From the NCBI GenBank assembly GCA_044238735.1, contig JBIICS010000044.1, forward strand, positions 1 through 19,572: a stretch of 19,572 bases of DNA, read 5' to 3'. Position numbers and translations under genes: made by a program. Of this stretch, positions 7,651 through 14,912 are shown one piece after another. This stretch comes from JBIICS01 sp044238735 (GTDB taxonomy: Bacteria; Bacteroidota; Bacteroidia; UBA4408). Positions within the stretch are counted from its first letter, which is position 1. Each line of letters opens with the position of its first letter. A model generated the notes under the pieces. That model saw nothing but the letters and a program-made list of their open reading frames with translations, did not search any database and had not been told where the DNA came from.

Positions 7651-8025
7651 ATGAATACCATTATCAATTACTTTCCCATTTTAATTTCATTTATAGTAGC
7701 ACTTGGTTTTGTGGTAACAACTATGGTGGTAACCCATTTACTTGGACCGAAGAAAAAATCAAAAATTAAGTTAGAAGCTTTTGAGTGTGGTATAGAATCG
7801 CAAGGAAATGCTAGGATACCTTTCTCCATTAAGTATTTTCTAATTGCCATTTTATTTGTGCTATTTGATGTGGAGGTTATTTTTATGTATCCGTGGGCAG
7901 TTAATTTTAAGGAGTACACCAATACCATGGGTCCTGCCCTTTTTGTAGAAATGCTTTTATTTGTTGCATTTGTTCTATTTGGGTTTTATTATATCATTAA
8001 AAAAGGAGCCCTAAAATGGGAATAA
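7651..8025 (+). CDS. nuoA: NADH-quinone oxidoreductase subunit A
   Basis: This 124-residue inner-membrane protein is the ND3-like subunit of complex I, at the junction of the membrane and peripheral arms. Three hydrophobic segments lie at about 5-30, 58-80 and 95-116. The loop after the first carries the conserved FECG (44-47), the switch loop involved in coupling. The second helix has FDVEVIFMYPWAV (72-84), with the acidic Asp73 and Glu75 typical of the family. It is the first gene of the nuo operon, with nuoB beginning 39 bp after its stop. Confidence 0.95.
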   Translation: MNTIINYFPILISFIVALGFVVTTMVVTHLLGPKKKSKIKLEAFECGIESQGNARIPFSIKYFLIAILFVLFDVEVIFMYPWAVNFKEYTNTMGPALFVEMLLFVAFVLFGFYYIIKKGALKWE

Positions 8026-8064
8026 ACATAAGATTAAAACTATTGTTTTATTATAAAAAACATT

Positions 8065-8628
8065 ATGGAAAATAATACAGCTGCTATAACCCAATGGACC
8101 ACTGTTGCTCCACCCGAAAATTATTCTGGTGAAGGCTTCATGGCTACTACTCTTGATAAAGCTGTTGGGCTTGCAAGAGCAAACTCTTTATGGCCTTTGC
8201 CTTTCGCTACCTCATGTTGCGGAATAGAATTTATGGCTACCATGGGTACCAATTACGATTTGGCTCGTTTTGGTTCTGAACGTTTAAGTTTTTCTCCGCG
8301 CCAATCAGACTTACTAATTGTTGCGGGAACTATCTCCAAAAAATTAGGTCCTGTACTTCGTCAAGTTTACGAACAAATGGCCGAACCTAAATGGGTTATC
8401 TCGATGGGAGCTTGCGCTTCCAGCGGCGGTATATTTGATACTTACAGTGTTTTACAGGGAATAGACCGCATTATTCCAGTTGACGTTTATGTGCCCGGTT
8501 GTCCTCCCCGCCCCGAACAATTAATTGACGCCATCCTAAATGTTCAGCATTTGGCTAAAAACGAACCTTTAAATTATCGCGATAGTGATCGATACAAACA
8601 AAGATTAGATAAATACGGTATTAAATAA
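8065..8628 (+). CDS. nuoB: NADH-quinone oxidoreductase subunit B
   Basis: This 187-residue subunit of the quinone-reducing (Q) module carries the terminal [4Fe-4S] cluster N2, next to the quinone site. The four ligands are visible: the tandem Cys51-Cys52 in ATSCCGIEF, Cys117 in MGACASSGG and Cys146 in VPGCPPRPE. The surrounding MATMGTNYDLARFGSER and SDLLIVAGTI blocks are standard for the family. Length is normal. It starts 39 bp after nuoA, the widest gap inside the operon, and is followed by nuoC after 3 bp. Confidence 0.97.
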   Translation: MENNTAAITQWTTVAPPENYSGEGFMATTLDKAVGLARANSLWPLPFATSCCGIEFMATMGTNYDLARFGSERLSFSPRQSDLLIVAGTISKKLGPVLRQVYEQMAEPKWVISMGACASSGGIFDTYSVLQGIDRIIPVDVYVPGCPPRPEQLIDAILNVQHLAKNEPLNYRDSDRYKQRLDKYGIK

Positions 8629-8631
8629 ACG

Positions 8632-9144
8632 ATGGAAGTATTACAAAACGACCAAATAGCGAGTGGTCTTAAAAACATTTTTGGCGACAGTATTCTAAAT
8701 GTTGAGTACCTGGATTATTTAACCATTACCGTTAAACGCGATGCTATACTTGAGGTTGTTAAACAACTTAAGGAAGACTCGGTTTATGGGTTCGGTTTTT
8801 TAACTGATTTATGCGGCATGCACTTTCCGGCTTCCGTTACCGGTCAGAAAGAACAACTAGGCGTTGTTTACATGTTACATAGTTTAGAAAAAAATTTCAG
8901 AATAAGATTAAAAATATTATTTCCGATTGATGATCCTTATGTAAACTCGCTAACTTCTTTATTTAACGGAGCTAATTGGCTGGAGCGCGAAGCGTTTGAT
9001 TTTTATGGAATTCAATTTAAAGGTCATCCTAATCTTAAAAGGATAATGAATACCGACGATTTTCAATATTTCCCTTACCGAAAAAACTTTCCTTTGGAAG
9101 ACCAAACCCGCACCGATAAAAACGATGCAATGTTTGGCCGTTAA
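8632..9144 (+). CDS. nuoC: NADH-quinone oxidoreductase subunit C
   Basis: This 170-residue protein is the 30-kDa structural subunit of the complex I Q module and has no cofactor. The conserved LTDLCG (57-62) and the family signature WLEREAFDFYGIQFKGHP (116-133) are present, followed by the usual C-terminal YFPYRKNFPLED segment. It is a separate protein, not fused to NuoD as in E. coli. Spacing is 3 bp from nuoB and 12 bp to nuoD. Confidence 0.95.
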   Translation: MEVLQNDQIASGLKNIFGDSILNVEYLDYLTITVKRDAILEVVKQLKEDSVYGFGFLTDLCGMHFPASVTGQKEQLGVVYMLHSLEKNFRIRLKILFPIDDPYVNSLTSLFNGANWLEREAFDFYGIQFKGHPNLKRIMNTDDFQYFPYRKNFPLEDQTRTDKNDAMFGR

Positions 9145-9156
9145 TTTTTTTATACC

Positions 9157-10404
9157 ATGAGCGAAATTACCAAAACAGATAAATCATTAGCCAACAAAAA
9201 AGTTGAAGTAGTTACAGATGGCGAAAGCGAGAAAAAATATACTACTCTTAACTTAGGCCCAACTCACCCTGCCACACACGGTATTTTTCAAAATATTTTG
9301 AAAATGGATGGTGAGATAATTATGGACAGTGAATCTACGGTTGGATATATACACAGAGCATTTGAGAAATTAGCCGAACGTAGGCCTTACAATCAAATTA
9401 CTCCCATTACCGATCGATTAAATTATTGTTCTTCTCCCATCAACAACATCGGTTGGCACCTAACAGTTGAGAAACTTATTAAAGCTGAAATTCCGAAGCG
9501 TGTTCAATACATGCGTGTTATTGTAATGGAATTAGCACGTATAGCAGATCACATTGTTTGCAATTCGGTAATTGGAGTTGATACTGGGGCATTAACCGGA
9601 TTTACATATTTATTTCAGGAGCGCGAAAAAATTTATGACATCTATGAGTCCATTTGTGGCGCCCGTTTAACAACTAACGTTGGTCGCATAGGCGGCTTTG
9701 AGCGCGAATGGCCCGAAAAAACATGGGAACTTATCAATCGGTTTTTAGAGGAGTTTCCAAAAACACTTAAAGAATTCGAAAATCTTTTGATGCGCAATCG
9801 CATTTTTTTGGATCGTACCATTGGTGCTGGGCCTATTACTGCAGAAAAAGCCCTTAATTATAGTTTTACCGGACCTAACTTAAGAGCCGCAGGAGTAGAT
9901 TACGATGTTCGTGTTTTCACACCTTACTCCTCTTACGAAGAATTTGAATTTGAGATTCCCGTGGGTACTAAAGGCGATACATATGATCGATTTATGGTTC
10001 GCGAAGAAGAGATGTGGCAGAGCTTAAAGATCATTCGCCAAGCACTTACAAAAATTGAGAAAGAACCGGCAGGTGTTTTTCACGCTAACATTCCGGAGTT
10101 TTATCTGCCTCCTAAAGAAGAGGTTTATAACAATATGGAGGCCTTAATTTATCATTTTAAAATTGTTATGGGCGAAACTGAAATTCCAGTTGGAGAAGTT
10201 TATAATTGCGTTGAAGGTGCAAATGGCGAATTAGGTTTTTATTTAGTTAGCGACGGCGGTCGAACACCTTGGCGTTTACATTTCCGTAGACCGTGTTTTA
10301 TTTACTACCAGGCTTATCGCGAAATGATTAAAGGCTCTATGTTGTCTGACGCAATATTAACGATGAGTAGCATGAATGTAATTGCCGGAGAGTTAGATGC
10401 TTAA
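9157..10404 (+). CDS. nuoD: NADH-quinone oxidoreductase subunit D
   Basis: This 415-residue, 49-kDa subunit of the Q module forms most of the quinone headgroup pocket. LNLGPTHPATHG (31-42) contains His37 and TDRLNY (85-90) contains Tyr90, the equivalents of the quinone-contacting His38 and Tyr87 of Thermus Nqo4. GYIHRAFEKLAE (63-74) and the NiFe-hydrogenase-related core are normal. The C-terminus reads SSMNVIAGELDA, where the widely described ending has the pattern DxVxGExDR, so Asp appears as Asn and the terminal Arg as Ala. The first 27 residues are a charged extension before the conserved core. It starts 12 bp after nuoC, and nuoE follows after 18 bp. Confidence 0.97.
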   Translation: MSEITKTDKSLANKKVEVVTDGESEKKYTTLNLGPTHPATHGIFQNILKMDGEIIMDSESTVGYIHRAFEKLAERRPYNQITPITDRLNYCSSPINNIGWHLTVEKLIKAEIPKRVQYMRVIVMELARIADHIVCNSVIGVDTGALTGFTYLFQEREKIYDIYESICGARLTTNVGRIGGFEREWPEKTWELINRFLEEFPKTLKEFENLLMRNRIFLDRTIGAGPITAEKALNYSFTGPNLRAAGVDYDVRVFTPYSSYEEFEFEIPVGTKGDTYDRFMVREEEMWQSLKIIRQALTKIEKEPAGVFHANIPEFYLPPKEEVYNNMEALIYHFKIVMGETEIPVGEVYNCVEGANGELGFYLVSDGGRTPWRLHFRRPCFIYYQAYREMIKGSMLSDAILTMSSMNVIAGELDA

Positions 10405-10422
10405 TATTTAAAATTAATTATA

Positions 10423-11004
10423 ATGGGTAGCTTAAATAACGGAGCTTTAGAATTTAACAAAGAGACGCGTAAAAACATAAAGTTCTCTGACGATGCATTG
10501 CAAATCGTTCAAAAGATTATTAAAAATTATCCCGAGGGAAAACAGAAGTCGGCTTTACTTCCGGTATTGCATGTGGCACAGTCCGAATTTGATGGATGGC
10601 TAAGTCCTGAGGTAATGGATTATGTAGCTGAGGTTCTTAATATCTCTGCCATTGAAGTATATGAGGTAGCCTCTTTTTACTCTATGTACAATCTTAAACC
10701 GGTTGGAAAATGTGTATTGGAAGTTTGCCAAACCAGTTCATGCTGGATGAGTGGAGCCGAAGATATTATCCGACACATTGAAAAAAGACTGAATATAAAG
10801 GTTGGTGAAACTTCCAAAGATGGAATGTTTACCCTTAAAACGGTAGAATGTTTAGGCGCTTGTGGTTATGCACCTATGCTTCAGTGTGGAGCTAGTTTCC
10901 ATGAGAATTTAACGTTCGATAAAGTAGATAACTTGTTGGAGAAATATAAAAACGAGGGTCGCCGCCGAAGTTATACCGACTTGGATTTTGAGGTTACTAA
11001 ATAG
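10423..11004 (+). CDS. nuoE: NADH-quinone oxidoreductase subunit E
   Basis: This 193-residue, 24-kDa subunit of the NADH-oxidising module has a thioredoxin-like fold and binds the [2Fe-2S] cluster N1a. The ligands are Cys102 and Cys107 (VCQTSSC, C-x4-C) and Cys143 and Cys147 (CLGACG, C-x3-C). The N-terminal helical domain with LLPVLHVAQ (45-53) and the EVASFYSMYN block (81-90) is typical. The last 20 residues are charged and extend slightly beyond the usual end. It is followed by nuoF after 11 bp. Confidence 0.96.
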   Translation: MGSLNNGALEFNKETRKNIKFSDDALQIVQKIIKNYPEGKQKSALLPVLHVAQSEFDGWLSPEVMDYVAEVLNISAIEVYEVASFYSMYNLKPVGKCVLEVCQTSSCWMSGAEDIIRHIEKRLNIKVGETSKDGMFTLKTVECLGACGYAPMLQCGASFHENLTFDKVDNLLEKYKNEGRRRSYTDLDFEVTK

Positions 11005-11015
11005 AATTAATTACT

Positions 11016-12359
11016 ATGGGAAGAAAATTATTATTAGAGCACGATCATGTAGAAGGTATACGTTTTTACGATGTTTACAGAGCTCATGGCGGATATAAAT
11101 CAGTAGAAAAGGCTTTAAAGGAGATGACCCCTGAGGCCATTTTAGAAGAAGTAAAGAAATCAGGTTTACGAGGTCGAGGAGGTGCAGGATTTCCAACTGG
11201 AATGAAATGGAGCTTTTTGGCTAAACCTCCGGGCGTTCCGCGTCATTTGGTTTGCAATGCCGATGAATCTGAACCCGGCACATTTAAAGATCGCTATTTA
11301 ATGGAGCGTATCCCCCACTTATTAGTTGAAGGAATGATCACTTCCTCTATAGCACTTGGTGCCAATCACTCCTATATTTATATACGCGGCGAATATTTTT
11401 ACGTAGCCCGTATACTTGAACAGGCGATAGAAGAAGCCTATGCTAACGGTTGGTTAGGAAAAAATATTTTAGGCACCGATTACAGTTTAGACTTATCCGT
11501 GCAAGTTGGAGGTGGGGCCTACATTTGTGGAGAAGAAACAGCGTTATTGGAATCACTCGAAGGCAAAAGAGGGAACCCGCGCATGAAACCCCCATTTCCT
11601 GCCATTGCTGGCTTATGGGCCAGACCAACAGTAGTAAATAACGTTGAGACCATAGCCGCTGTAGTGCCTATAGTTAACCATTCTGGTGATGAGTATGCAA
11701 AAATCGGAATAGGAAAAAGCACCGGAACAAAATTAATTTCTGCATCAGGACATATTAATAAGCCTGGAGTTTATGAAATTGAGTTAGGTATATCTGTAGA
11801 AGAATTTATTTTTTCGGATGAATATTGCGGTGGAATAAAAAACGGGAAAAAGCTTAAGGCAGTTGTAGCCGGTGGCTCATCGGTACCTATTTTACCCAGC
11901 GATTTAATTTTAAAATTAGCTAATGGCGAACCGCGATTAATGACATACGAATCTTTAAGTGATGGTGGTTTTGCTACCGGCACCATGTTGGGTTCAGGTG
12001 GTTTTATAGTAATGGATGAAGACACCAGCATTGTAAAGAATCTTTTTACGTTTGCCCGTTTCTATCACCACGAATCATGCGGACAATGCTCTCCTTGCCG
12101 AGAGGGAACCGGCTGGATGGAGAGAATTTTAAATAAAATATTAAGTGGTAAAGGAAGTATTTCTGATATTGATTTGCTTTGGGATATCCAAAAGAAAATA
12201 GAAGGCAATACTATTTGTCCTTTGGGAGATGCTGCTGCATGGCCTGTCGCTTCTGCTATTCGTCACTTTCGTTCAGAATTTGAGGAATATGTTAAACATC
12301 CTGAAAAGATTAAAGATGTTAAACACTATTACCGGTTAAATAATTTGCAACCTGCTTAA
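11016..12359 (+). CDS. nuoF: NADH-quinone oxidoreductase subunit F
   Basis: This 447-residue, 51-kDa subunit oxidises NADH. It carries FMN and the [4Fe-4S] cluster N3. The FMN/NADH glycine-rich loop is RGRGGAGFPTGMKW (52-65), followed by CNADESEPGTF (80-90) and GGGAYICGEETALL (165-178). Cluster N3 is bound by Cys355, Cys358 and Cys361 (ESCGQCSPCREG) and Cys401 (TICPLGD). It is full length and ends in a normal position, so the operon does not stop because of damage to this gene. It is the last gene of the local nuo operon, and a strong terminator follows 54 bp after its stop. Confidence 0.97.
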   Translation: MGRKLLLEHDHVEGIRFYDVYRAHGGYKSVEKALKEMTPEAILEEVKKSGLRGRGGAGFPTGMKWSFLAKPPGVPRHLVCNADESEPGTFKDRYLMERIPHLLVEGMITSSIALGANHSYIYIRGEYFYVARILEQAIEEAYANGWLGKNILGTDYSLDLSVQVGGGAYICGEETALLESLEGKRGNPRMKPPFPAIAGLWARPTVVNNVETIAAVVPIVNHSGDEYAKIGIGKSTGTKLISASGHINKPGVYEIELGISVEEFIFSDEYCGGIKNGKKLKAVVAGGSSVPILPSDLILKLANGEPRLMTYESLSDGGFATGTMLGSGGFIVMDEDTSIVKNLFTFARFYHHESCGQCSPCREGTGWMERILNKILSGKGSISDIDLLWDIQKKIEGNTICPLGDAAAWPVASAIRHFRSEFEEYVKHPEKIKDVKHYYRLNNLQPA

Positions 12360-12413
12360 ATTAATAAGAAAGCATACCAAATTAAGTTTTTGTTTACCAA
12401 ACTAATAAAGAAT

Positions 12414-12448
12414 AAAAAAAGAGGGTGAAAATTTCACCCTCTTTTTTT
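12414..12448. terminator. bidirectional intrinsic terminator between nuoF and pgk
   Basis: This is a perfect 35-base palindrome. Seven A residues (12414-12420), the arm GAGGGTGAAA (12421-12430), one central base, the arm TTTCACCCTC (12432-12441) and seven T residues (12442-12448) follow in order. The GC-rich stem with a T-tract on both strands suits termination of nuoF from the left and of pgk from the right. Confidence 0.93.
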
Positions 12449-12467
12449 ATTAAAGATTATACTAGGA

Positions 12468-13661
12468 CTAATTATTTAGCAATGCTTTAACGCCCGGTAG
12501 TACCTTGCCTTCAATATATTCAAGCATGGCACCACCTCCGGTAGACACATAGCTTACCTTTTCATCGAGCTTATATTTATTAACTGCTGCAACCGAATCG
12601 CCTCCGCCAACTAAACTAAAAGCGCCTTTTGCGGTTGCCTCAGCAACGGCTAACGCTATTGTTTTAGTACCATGCTGAAAGCTATCCATTTCAAATACTC
12701 CCATAGGACCATTCCACAGAATAGTTTTGGAGTTCATTAACACCTCGCTAAAGATCTTTTCGGAGTCGGGGCCAATATCTAAACCCATCCACCCTTGTTC
12801 TATTTTCTCATTTGTAACGGTTTTAGTATTAGCATCGTTGGCAAATTTATCGGCTACAATACTATCAACCGGGATTAGAAGATTAACCCCTTTTTCTTTT
12901 GCTTTAGAAAGAGCTGCTTTGGCAACATCTAATTTATCTTCCTCACATAAGGAGCTACCAATTTCCTTGCCCATAGCTTTTAAGAAAGTATAAGCCATGC
13001 CTCCGCCAATAATAATGTTATTAGCTTTATTAAGAAGATTTTCCAATATTAAAATTTTATCCGAAACCTTAGCGCCACCCATAATAGCAGTAAAAGGTTT
13101 TTCTGCGCTTGTTAAAACTTTTTCTATAGAACTTACTTCAGCAGCCAGCAACAAACCAAATAATTTATCATTCGGAAAGAATTTAGCCACAATAGTAGTT
13201 GAGGCATGAGCGCGATGAGCCGTACCGAAAGCATCATTTACATATACATTACCGTGTTTAGCTAACTTGATGGCAAAACCCTCATCCCCTTTTTCTTCTT
13301 CCTTATAAAAACGCAAATTTTCAAGCAACAAAATCTCTCCTCCAACTAGAGATGAAGAAGCTTTGTAGGCCTCGTCGCCAATACAATCGGTTGCAAACTT
13401 TACTTTTATACCGGTAAGTTCACTTAAATGATTAACCAGGTGTTTAAGCGAGTATTTTTCGGATGGACCGTCTTTTGGGCGACCTAAATGAGACATTAAA
13501 ACCACAGCCCCTCCGTCGTTCAATATTTTCTTGATGGTTGGTAATGCTGCTCTAATACGGGTATCATCGGTAATATTAAATGATGCATCTAGCGGCACAT
13601 TAAAATCAACACGAATTAATGCACGCTTTCCTTTAAAGTTGTAATCATTTATAGTTTTCAT
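12468..13661 (-). CDS. pgk: phosphoglycerate kinase
   Basis: This 397-residue cytoplasmic glycolytic enzyme transfers the phosphate of 1,3-bisphosphoglycerate to ADP. The N-terminal substrate domain has RVDFNVPLD (17-25), SHLGRPK (57-63), NLRFYKEEEKGD (115-126) and NDAFGTAHRAH (142-152). The hinge and nucleotide domain show GGAKVSDK (195-202), WNGPMGVFE (316-324) and the nucleotide-binding GGGDSVAAV (352-360). Length is standard for bacterial Pgk. It appears monocistronic: the ompH terminator ends 43 bp upstream of its ATG and the shared terminator lies 20 bp past its stop. Its promoter must therefore sit within about 13662-13703, where I see no perfect TAnnTTTG. Confidence 0.97.
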   Translation of the reverse strand: MKTINDYNFKGKRALIRVDFNVPLDASFNITDDTRIRAALPTIKKILNDGGAVVLMSHLGRPKDGPSEKYSLKHLVNHLSELTGIKVKFATDCIGDEAYKASSSLVGGEILLLENLRFYKEEEKGDEGFAIKLAKHGNVYVNDAFGTAHRAHASTTIVAKFFPNDKLFGLLLAAEVSSIEKVLTSAEKPFTAIMGGAKVSDKILILENLLNKANNIIIGGGMAYTFLKAMGKEIGSSLCEEDKLDVAKAALSKAKEKGVNLLIPVDSIVADKFANDANTKTVTNEKIEQGWMGLDIGPDSEKIFSEVLMNSKTILWNGPMGVFEMDSFQHGTKTIALAVAEATAKGAFSLVGGGDSVAAVNKYKLDEKVSYVSTGGGAMLEYIEGKVLPGVKALLNN

Positions 13662-13703
13662 AATTTAAGTGGAATAGAAAAAGTTTCGCATAATATATTA
13701 AAC

Positions 13704-13735
13704 AAAAAGAGCGACCCATTTAGAGTCGCTCTTTT
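13704..13735 (-). terminator. intrinsic terminator of the bamA-ompH operon
   Basis: An 11-bp stem, AAAAGAGCGAC (13705-13715) against GTCGCTCTTTT (13725-13735), closes a 9-base loop. On the minus strand it is followed by a T run, 13 bp after the stop of the second ompH gene. It would insulate pgk, which starts 43 bp further on along the same strand. Confidence 0.9.
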
Positions 13736-13748
13736 AAAAGTGAGTGCG

Positions 13749-14297
13749 TTATTTTTTAGCCGGTGCCTTAGGGGCTTCTTTAACAGGAGCAGCATCGGTT
13801 AAACCTAATTTCTTTTTAACAAGAGGCATGATATCGTCTCCGTCCTCATGATAAAGTACTGCTCCGAGAGAAGTATCCAGAATATATTTATAACCAGCCT
13901 CTTTTGCTACTTCCTGAATGGCTTTTTTAGATTTATCCATCATGGGTTGAAGTAGCTCTTGTTCTTTCTTTTGCAAGGATTCCTGAGCAGTAGTTTGGAA
14001 ATTACGGATGCGGGTTTCCAGGTCGGTTATTTCTTTTACCTTATCTTGTTTAATAATATCCGTCATTACCGCTTCTTTAGACTGGTATTCCTGAACTTTA
14101 GCCTCATATTCGCTGTTCATAGTAGCAAGTTGTCCTTCTAGTTGTTTAGCATACTCCTGAATTGAGGTTTCGGCTTGCTTTCTTTCGGGCAACAATAACA
14201 TTAGATCCTGAGAATTGATATGCCCGATTTTTTGTGCACTCGCAAATGAGACTCCTGCTAAAAGGGCTACAAAAGATAATTTTAGTGATTTTGTCAT
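13749..14297 (-). CDS. ompH: OmpH/Skp-family periplasmic chaperone, second copy
   Basis: This 182-residue exported protein is of the Skp/OmpH family, whose trimers hold unfolded outer-membrane proteins in the periplasm for delivery to the Bam machinery. Residues 1-21 are a signal peptide with predicted cleavage ASA|QK. KIGHINSQDLMLLLPE starts the family's small beta/helix body domain. Long charged helices follow from about 40 to 125, forming the coiled-coil arms, and YKYILDTSLGAVLY (136-149) is the closing body strand. Unlike the upstream copy it ends in a low-complexity Ala/Pro/Lys tail (about 170-182). It is the last gene of the operon, 51 bp after the first ompH copy and just before a terminator. 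The two copies are clearly diverged from each other. Confidence 0.88.
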   Translation of the reverse strand: MTKSLKLSFVALLAGVSFASAQKIGHINSQDLMLLLPERKQAETSIQEYAKQLEGQLATMNSEYEAKVQEYQSKEAVMTDIIKQDKVKEITDLETRIRNFQTTAQESLQKKEQELLQPMMDKSKKAIQEVAKEAGYKYILDTSLGAVLYHEDGDDIMPLVKKKLGLTDAAPVKEAPKAPAKK

Positions 14298-14348
14298 TTC
14301 TTAATTTTTGGGAAAGCGAAAATACTACAATTGATTTAAAAATAAAAG

Positions 14349-14894
14349 CTATTTGCCGGTTTGGTTTTCCTGTTTCACTACTTTATACCCCATAGCCTTT
14401 AAAACATCATCGCTTTTATCGTATTTAGGGTTAGTATATATCATGGTAAGATCGCTTGATTTATCAAAAATAATGGATAATTGCTGGGCAGTAGCTAATT
14501 CCTTAATGGCATTATAAACCTTATCCTGAAGAGGTTTAACCAATTCCTGGCGTTTTTTAAACAATTCACCATCCACCCCAAATTTTGATTTTTGAAGATC
14601 CTTCGCTTCTTTTTCTCGCTGAATAATTTCGTCCTCGCGTTTTCGTTTCATTTCTTCCGATAAAAGAACCTGTTCGGCTTGAAAAGCTTTGTATAATTTA
14701 TCTATATCTGAATATTTGGCTTCAATTTCTTTTTGCCATTGAGCGCTGGCAGCATCCAGCTGATCTTGAGCGGACTTATACTCCGGCATTTGAGCCAGAA
14801 TATATTCAGTATCTACATATGCGAATTTTTGCGCAAATGTAAAACCTGCTGATAAAAATAAGGCTGTAAATACTAAAAGGATTTTCTTTTTCAT
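14349..14894 (-). CDS. ompH: OmpH/Skp-family periplasmic chaperone, first copy
   Basis: This 181-residue Skp/OmpH-family protein is immediately downstream of bamA, the classic position for the family. Residues 1-21 form a signal peptide with predicted cleavage TFA|QK. KFAYVDTEYILAQMPEY is the characteristic first strand and helix of mature OmpH. A highly charged helical hairpin, rich in Lys, Glu, Asp and Gln, spans roughly 40-125 and would form the tentacle-like arms. LSIIFDKSSDLTMIYTNP (139-156) closes the body domain. It starts 18 bp after the bamA stop. It probably assists BamA substrates in the periplasm, and division of labour with the second copy is unknown. Confidence 0.9.
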   Translation of the reverse strand: MKKKILLVFTALFLSAGFTFAQKFAYVDTEYILAQMPEYKSAQDQLDAASAQWQKEIEAKYSDIDKLYKAFQAEQVLLSEEMKRKREDEIIQREKEAKDLQKSKFGVDGELFKKRQELVKPLQDKVYNAIKELATAQQLSIIFDKSSDLTMIYTNPKYDKSDDVLKAMGYKVVKQENQTGK

Positions 14895-14912
14895 GTTTTT
14901 AAATTTTAAATT

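Noticed and set aside
11014..12031. Several frames of 60-86 codons antisense to or overlapping nuoF
   Set aside because: They are fully contained in a strongly conserved gene and show no family features.
12727..13209. Plus-strand frames of 70-88 codons opposite pgk
   Set aside because: They are shadows of pgk, whose motifs are all intact on the minus strand.
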